From NCBI GenBank assembly GCA_030150305.1, contig JASLGD010000240.1:1-11289 (forward strand): 11,289 nt of DNA. The letters run 5' to 3'. The translations under genes and the position numbers were made by a program. This document shows positions 7,513-11,289 of the stretch, piece after piece (position 1 is the stretch's first letter; each line of letters starts with the position of its first letter). The notes under the pieces were generated by a model. The model worked only from the letters and a program-made list of their open reading frames with translations, did no database searches and was not told the origin of the DNA. This DNA comes from Caldimonas sp. (GTDB lineage: Bacteria > Pseudomonadota > Gammaproteobacteria > Burkholderiales > Burkholderiaceae_C).

Positions 7513-7518
7513 CGGGCG

Positions 7519-7917
7519 ATGCGAGGCCTGCACCTGACCGCCGACCTGCGCGGCTGCGCGGCAGCGAGCGCCGTGATGACGACGCCCGAGGCGCTGCGCT
7601 GCGCGTGCATCGACGCCGTCGCCGCCGCAGGCCTGACGCCGGTCGGCGAGCTGTTCCATCGCTTCGCCGGAGCGAAGGCAGGCGCAGCCGCCGCTGGGAT
7701 CACCGGCGTCGTCCTGCTCGCCGAGTCGCACGTCGCGGTCCACACCTGGCCCGAGCTCGGCGCCGCGACGCTCGACGTCTACGTCTGCAACCTCGGCGCC
7801 GACAACTCGCGGCGCGCCGAGGCACTGCTCGCGACGCTGATCGACTGCTTCGCGCCGACCTCGATCGAGCGCCACGCGCTCGAGCGCGGCGCGCTGCCGA
7901 GCCGGGTCGCCGGTTGA
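7519..7917 (+). CDS. speD: S-adenosylmethionine decarboxylase proenzyme (class 1B, pyruvoyl)
   Basis: Makes decarboxylated S-adenosylmethionine, the aminopropyl donor for spermidine synthesis, in the cytoplasm. The 132-residue length matches the short bacterial/archaeal class 1B. The self-cleavage site is Glu69-Ser70 in LLAESHVAVHTWPE; Ser70 becomes the pyruvoyl group. His75 and Cys90 lie exactly 5 and 20 residues after the serine, where the family places its processing His and catalytic Cys. The N-terminal LHLTADL and VGELFHRF segments also fit. The ATG at 7519 has no clear Shine-Dalgarno, but GATAAT ends 6 bases before it, which fits a leaderless message. The stop overlaps the TTG of the downstream gene. 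No spermidine synthase (speE) is nearby, so it must be elsewhere or the product has another use. Confidence 0.96.
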   Translation: MRGLHLTADLRGCAAASAVMTTPEALRCACIDAVAAAGLTPVGELFHRFAGAKAGAAAAGITGVVLLAESHVAVHTWPELGAATLDVYVCNLGADNSRRAEALLATLIDCFAPTSIERHALERGALPSRVAG

Positions 7918-8609
7918 AGGCGATCGTCCTCGCTGCCGGCCGCGGCAAGCGGATGCGGCCGCTCTCCGACACCTGCCCGAAGCCGCTCCTCGCAGTCCAC
8001 GGCAAGCGCCTGATCGAGTGGCACCTCGAGGCGCTCGCGCGCGCCGGCGTCCGCGAGGTCGTCGTCAACACCGACTGGCTCGAGGAGCAGATCGTCGAGA
8101 CGCTCGGCGACGGCGCACGCTTCGGCGTCGCGATCGCGTACTCGCGCGAAGGACGCGACCACGGCGGCGCGCTCGAGACCGCGGGCGGCATCGCGAAGGC
8201 GCTGCCGCTCCTCGGCGACGCGTTCTGGATCGTCTCGGCCGACGTCTGGGCGCCCGACTTTCGCTTCAGCGCGAGCACGGCGCGGCGCTTCGTCGAGAGC
8301 GGCCGGCTGGCGCGGCTCTGGCTCGTTGCCAACCCGAGCTTTCACCCGGGCGGCGATTTCGGCATCGACGCCGACGGCCTCGGCCTCGCCGAAGGCACCG
8401 GCCCCGACGGCCAGCGCTGGACCTACGCCAACATCGCGCTCGCACGCGCCGCGCTGTTCGACGGCATCGCGCCGGGAACGCACGCCGCGCTCGCGCCGCT
8501 GCTCTACGCCGGCATGCGCGAGAAGAAGATCGCCGCCGAGATCTACCGCGGCCGCTGGGAAAACGTCGGCACGCCCGAGCAGCTCGCCGCGCTCAACGCC
8601 GCACGCTGA
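7914..8609 (+). CDS. murU: MurU-like N-acetylmuramate-1-phosphate uridylyltransferase
   Basis: A 231-residue sugar-1-phosphate nucleotidyltransferase. It shares the layout of Pseudomonas MurU, which makes UDP-MurNAc from MurNAc-1-phosphate and UTP in peptidoglycan recycling. The nucleotide-binding signature KAIVLAAGRGKRMRPL (2-17) is followed by PKPL (22-25), LIEWHLEAL, LETAGGIAKALPLLGDAF (88-104) and the metal Asp110 in SADVW. The C-terminus ends GRWENVGTPEQLAAL. A short insert (RDHGGA) precedes LETAGG. The start is TTG at 7914, so the product begins MKAIVLAAG and overlaps the speD stop by four bases (TTGA). Later starts would remove the binding loop. Translational coupling to speD is likely. 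AmgK, the kinase that usually supplies its substrate, is not in the window. Other pyrophosphorylases (such as mannose-1-phosphate guanylyltransferase) are possible, but MurU fits best. Confidence 0.85.
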   Translation: MKAIVLAAGRGKRMRPLSDTCPKPLLAVHGKRLIEWHLEALARAGVREVVVNTDWLEEQIVETLGDGARFGVAIAYSREGRDHGGALETAGGIAKALPLLGDAFWIVSADVWAPDFRFSASTARRFVESGRLARLWLVANPSFHPGGDFGIDADGLGLAEGTGPDGQRWTYANIALARAALFDGIAPGTHAALAPLLYAGMREKKIAAEIYRGRWENVGTPEQLAALNAAR

Positions 8610-8622
8610 CAGCAGCGCAGCG

Positions 8623-8661
8623 CGGCTCCGGAGGAGCCGGCCCCTCCCTCTCGGAGGGAGG
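8623..8661. repeat. REP-like palindrome pair downstream of murU
   Basis: Two perfect hairpins in tandem: CGGCTCC/GGAGCCG with a GGA loop (8623-8639) and CCTCCCTC/GAGGGAGG with a TCG loop (8643-8661), followed by GTTGGGGAGGGAG. The shape (CCTCCC palindrome then a GGGGAGGG tail) resembles the dispersed intergenic palindromes common in GC-rich proteobacteria. No T run follows, so it would be at best a weak terminator for murU. Confidence 0.6.
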
Positions 8662-8693
8662 AGTTGGGGAGGGAGCAGTCCTGTTGCGGCAAT

Positions 8694-8723
8694 GCCGCTC
8701 GCGGCCGCTAGGCCGCGAGCGGC
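8694..8723. terminator. 13-bp perfect hairpin straddling the aldo/keto reductase stop
   Basis: GCCGCTCGCGGCC (8694-8706) pairs perfectly with GGCCGCGAGCGGC (8711-8723) around a GCTA loop. The reductase stop codon (8710-8708, minus) is in the loop. There is no T run on either strand, so ordinary intrinsic termination is uncertain; it may protect the 3' end of the message or act with the neighbouring palindromes. Confidence 0.5.
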
Positions 8724-9697
8724 AGCGTGATCGCATCGATGCGTGCGAGCACCTCGGCAGTGAGCTTCGGGATGGCGTCGACCGCCGCGAGGTTCGCGCG
8801 CAGCTGCTCGACGCTCGAAGCGCCGGTGATCACCGTCGAGACGTGCGGGTTGCGCGCCGCCCACGCGATCGCGAGCTGCGCGACCGTGATGCCGAGGTCG
8901 GCCGCGACCGCGGCGAGCCGCCCGACGGCGGCGTTCTTCGCTTCGTCGGTCAGCCCCTTCGCGAGCCAGCCCATGTTCTCGAGCGCACCGCGGCTGCCGG
9001 CGGGAATGCCGTTCCTGTACTTGCCGGTGAGCAGGCCGCTCGCGAGCGGGCTCCACGTCGTCAGGCCGAGGCCGATGTCGTCGTACAGGCGCGCGTATTC
9101 CTGCTCGACGCGCTTCCTGTGGAACAGGTGGTACTGCGGCTGCTCCATCACGGGCTTGTGCAGGTGGTGCCTGTCGGCGATGTCCCACGCGGCGCGGATG
9201 TCGGCCGCGCTCCATTCGCTCGTTCCCCAGTAGAGCGCCTTGCCGCGCGCGACGATGTCGCTCATCGCCCAGACCGTCTCCTCGATCGGCGTGTGCGGAT
9301 CGGGGCGATGGCAGAAGACGAGGTCGATGAAGTCGAGCTGCATGCGCTTGAGCGACCCGTCGATCGCCTGCGTCAGGTACTTGCGGTTGAGCGTGTCGAT
9401 CCGGTTGACCGGGTTGCCGCTGTCGCGGCCGAGGCCCCAGAAGAACTTGGTCGAGACGACGTAGCTCAGGCGCGGCCACTGGAGCGCCCGGATCGCCTCG
9501 CCCATCACCACCTCGCTCTGCCCCTGCGCGTAGACCTCCGCGTTGTCGAAGAAGTTGACGCCGGCGTCCATTGCGACGGCGAGCATCTCCTTCGCCGCCG
9601 CGACGTCGACCTGGTTGTGGTACGTGATCCACGAGCCGAGCGAGAGCTCGCTCACCTGGAGGCCGCTCGTGCCGAGACGCCGGTACTGCATGGGCAT
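8708..9697 (-). CDS. Aldo/keto reductase, KCNAB (potassium-channel beta) type
   Basis: NADPH-dependent reductase of aldehydes and ketones in the aldo/keto reductase superfamily. It closely follows the bacterial relatives of voltage-gated potassium channel beta subunits (AKR6-like). The product is 329 residues. The full catalytic tetrad is visible: Asp51 and Tyr56 in FFDNAEVYAQG, Lys84 in VVSTKFFWG, His130 in LVFCHRPDP. Other signatures are GKALYWGTSEWSA and WSPLASGLLTGKY, and a C-terminal cofactor-binding segment VSTVITGASSVEQLRANL. The ATG at 9697 has a CGGAG Shine-Dalgarno 6 bases upstream; a second ATG at 9691 is less well spaced. It is a single gene, divergent from pepP, in the opposite direction to murU. 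The substrate is unknown; detoxification of reactive carbonyls is common in this group but is inference here. Confidence 0.95.
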   Translation of the reverse strand: MPMQYRRLGTSGLQVSELSLGSWITYHNQVDVAAAKEMLAVAMDAGVNFFDNAEVYAQGQSEVVMGEAIRALQWPRLSYVVSTKFFWGLGRDSGNPVNRIDTLNRKYLTQAIDGSLKRMQLDFIDLVFCHRPDPHTPIEETVWAMSDIVARGKALYWGTSEWSAADIRAAWDIADRHHLHKPVMEQPQYHLFHRKRVEQEYARLYDDIGLGLTTWSPLASGLLTGKYRNGIPAGSRGALENMGWLAKGLTDEAKNAAVGRLAAVAADLGITVAQLAIAWAARNPHVSTVITGASSVEQLRANLAAVDAIPKLTAEVLARIDAITLPLAA

Positions 9698-9764
9698 GGA
9701 AAGCTCCGGAGAAGAAGTGGACGTGCGCCGCGCCGCGGGCCGGATCGCCGGTCGAGGGTAGCGG

Positions 9765-9774
9765 AAACGCGTTT
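9765..9774. promoter_or_regulatory. Palindrome AAACGCGTTT between divergent AKR and pepP
   Basis: A perfect 10-bp palindrome in the 102-bp divergent gap, 67 bases before the AKR start and 25 before the pepP start. It has the look of a small operator site (LacI-family-like sites have a central CG between A and T runs), but no regulator can be named. A TACAGT hexamer (9788-9793) ends 6 bases before the pepP ATG. Confidence 0.3.
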
Positions 9775-9799
9775 GCACAGTGGCAGCTACAGTGCCGGC

Positions 9800-11194
9800 A
9801 TGCCTGCAGACGCCTCTTCGTTCACCGCGCGTCTCCGGCGCCTCGCCGACGCGATGCGCGCCGCGGGCGGCGGCGTCGCGATCGTTCCGACCGCGCCCGA
9901 GCAGCGGCGCAACGGCGACAACGACTTCCCGTATCGACCCGGCAGCGACTTCCACTACCTGACCGGATTCGCCGAGCCCGGCGCGTGGCTGCTTCTCGAC
10001 GCCGACGGCCGCTCGACGCTCGTCTGCCGGCCCAAGGACGTCGAGCGCGAGCTCTGGGACGGCCTCCGCCTCGGCCCCGACGCCGCGCCGGCGGTGCTCG
10101 GCGTCGACGCCGCCGTCGCCCTCGACGCGCTCGACGCGACGATGGTCGCGAGCCTCGCCGACCAGCCCGCGGTGTGGTGGAGCTTCGAGACGCCGCGCCT
10201 CGGCGATCGCATCGCCGGCTGGCTCGAGCGGATCCGCTCGCACGGCCGCGCCGGCGCCGAGCCGCCGACCGTGCAGCGCGACCTCGCGCCGCTGCTCGCC
10301 GAGATGCGCCTGCACAAGGACGCCGGCGAGATCGAGGCGATGCGCCGCGCCGCCACGATCAGCGCGGCGGCGCACGCGCGCGCGATGCGCTTCTGCGCGC
10401 GCCGCGTTCGCGCCGCGCCGGGCGCAGGCATCGCCGAGTACGAGATCGAGGCCGAGCTGCTGCACGAGTTCCGCCGCTCGGGCGCCGACGGTCCGGCCTA
10501 TCCGCCCATCGTCGCCGCCGGCAGCAACGCCTGCATCCTCCACTACGTCGCGGGAGCGACGCCGCTGAAGGCCGGCGAGCTCTGCCTGATCGATGCCGGC
10601 TGCGAGCTCGACGGCTACGCCAGCGACGTCACGCGCACGTTCCCGGCCAGCGGCAGCTTCAGCGGCGCGCAACGCGAGCTGTACGACCTCGTCGAAGCGG
10701 CGCAGCGCGCCGCGGTCGCGGCGACGCGGCCCGGCGCGCGCCACCGCGACGCGCACATCGCCGCGGTCCGCGTCCTCGCGCAGGGCATGCTCGACATCGG
10801 CCTCCTCGACCGCAACGTCGTCGGCGACGTCGACGCGGTCATCGAGTCGGCGGCGTACCGCAGGTTCTACATGCACGGCACCGGCCACTGGCTCGGCCGC
10901 GACGTCCACGACGTCGGCGACTACCAGTCGGCGGCCGAGGCGCCGGTCGAGCAGCCCGACTGGATCGGCGGCACCGTCGTCAAGAAGCCGTCGCGCCGAC
11001 TCGAGCCGGGCATGGTGCTGACGATCGAGCCCGGCCTCTACGTGCGCCCCGCCGACGACGTCGAGGAGCGCTACTGGAACATCGGCATCCGCATCGAGGA
11101 CGACGCCGTCGTCACTGCCGACGGCTGCGAGCTGATCAGCCGCGGCGTGACGGAAGCCGCGGCCGAGATCGAAGCGAGCATGCGCGACGCCTGA
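9800..11194 (+). CDS. pepP: Xaa-Pro aminopeptidase (aminopeptidase P, M24B)
   Basis: Cytoplasmic metallopeptidase that removes the N-terminal residue from peptides with proline in second position. At 464 residues it is slightly longer than the E. coli enzyme. Residues 8-140 are the aminopeptidase P N-terminal domain (NDFPYRPGSDFHYLTGF). The M24 catalytic domain starts near residue 175. All five metal ligands are visible: Asp265 (LIDAGCE), Asp276 (SDVTRTFP), His363 (MHGTGHWLG), Glu410 (TIEPGLY) and Glu433 (RIEDD), plus His370 (VHD). About 17 extra residues (DYQSAAEAP to VVKKPS) lie between His370 and LEPGMVL compared with the E. coli layout as I recall it. The ATG at 9800 has no clear Shine-Dalgarno; TACAGT ends 6 bases before it. 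The function is secure. Confidence 0.96.
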   Translation: MPADASSFTARLRRLADAMRAAGGGVAIVPTAPEQRRNGDNDFPYRPGSDFHYLTGFAEPGAWLLLDADGRSTLVCRPKDVERELWDGLRLGPDAAPAVLGVDAAVALDALDATMVASLADQPAVWWSFETPRLGDRIAGWLERIRSHGRAGAEPPTVQRDLAPLLAEMRLHKDAGEIEAMRRAATISAAAHARAMRFCARRVRAAPGAGIAEYEIEAELLHEFRRSGADGPAYPPIVAAGSNACILHYVAGATPLKAGELCLIDAGCELDGYASDVTRTFPASGSFSGAQRELYDLVEAAQRAAVAATRPGARHRDAHIAAVRVLAQGMLDIGLLDRNVVGDVDAVIESAAYRRFYMHGTGHWLGRDVHDVGDYQSAAEAPVEQPDWIGGTVVKKPSRRLEPGMVLTIEPGLYVRPADDVEERYWNIGIRIEDDAVVTADGCELISRGVTEAAAEIEASMRDA

Positions 11195-11226
11195 CGACCG
11201 GCGCGGCGGTTGCCAGCACTCGGCCC

Positions 11227-11289
11227 GTGCCGGTCTTCCTGATCTTCGCCGCGTGCGCGTTCGCGAGCGGCTTCGCGCTGCGCCTCGCC
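11227..11289 (+). CDS. Possible start of a membrane (MFS-like) protein, cut by window edge
   Basis: From GTG at 11227 an open frame runs to the right edge, reading MPVFLIFAACAFASGFALRLA. This hydrophobic stretch with a small-residue core looks like the first transmembrane helix of a transporter, and resembles the start of some major facilitator proteins. It would begin 32 bases after pepP in the same direction. Only 21 codons are visible and the start lacks a clear Shine-Dalgarno, so both the start and the identity are tentative. Confidence 0.45.
   Translation, partial: MPVFLIFAACAFASGFALRLA

Noticed and set aside
5170..7518. Very long plus-strand open frame opposite transketolase, running into speD
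   Set aside because: Only the last 132 codons (from 7519) show conserved SpeD sequence; the rest is an antisense shadow of tkt.
8018..9799. Open frame upstream of and continuous with pepP
   Set aside because: It crosses murU out of frame and is antisense to the AKR gene; recognisable PepP sequence begins at 9800.

Overview
This is a GC-rich stretch (by eye about two thirds G+C or more) of an ordinary-looking bacterial chromosome. The tkt-gap gene pair, the MurU-type nucleotidyltransferase, the short class 1B SpeD and the PepP sequence all resemble Betaproteobacteria (Burkholderiales/Rhodocyclales-like). That placement is inference from protein resemblance, not from a search. There is no sign of phage, transposon, CRISPR, tRNA or rRNA.

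Region 1 (about 1-3203, minus strand) encodes three exported proteins in one direction. They are a DUF4397-type lipoprotein (3203-1893), a small lipoprotein-like protein (1775-1416), and a subtilisin-family (S8) serine peptidase (1381 to the left edge, truncated). The small protein resembles the inhibitory propeptide of the peptidase beside it and may be a free-standing inhibitor or folding helper. Region 2 (3417-4250, plus) is a glycine-zipper envelope protein ending in a clear intrinsic terminator. Region 3 (7440-4263, minus) is transketolase followed by glyceraldehyde-3-phosphate dehydrogenase, central carbon metabolism or the Calvin/pentose phosphate interface.

Region 4 (7519-8609, plus) starts divergently from tkt. 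S-adenosylmethionine decarboxylase (speD) is followed by a murU-like uridylyltransferase whose TTG start overlaps the speD stop. Region 5 (8623-8723) is a compact block of three hairpins, including REP-like palindromes. Region 6 has a KCNAB-type aldo/keto reductase (9697-8708, minus) divergent from a complete Xaa-Pro aminopeptidase (9800-11194, plus). A probable membrane protein begins at the right edge.

Most of the window is housekeeping. The most interesting parts are the secreted-protease/propeptide-like pair, the unusual speD-murU coupling, the hairpin whose loop carries a stop codon, and several genes with a -10-like hexamer about 6-7 bases before the ATG and no Shine-Dalgarno, suggesting leaderless transcripts. 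I see no convincing wholly new system.
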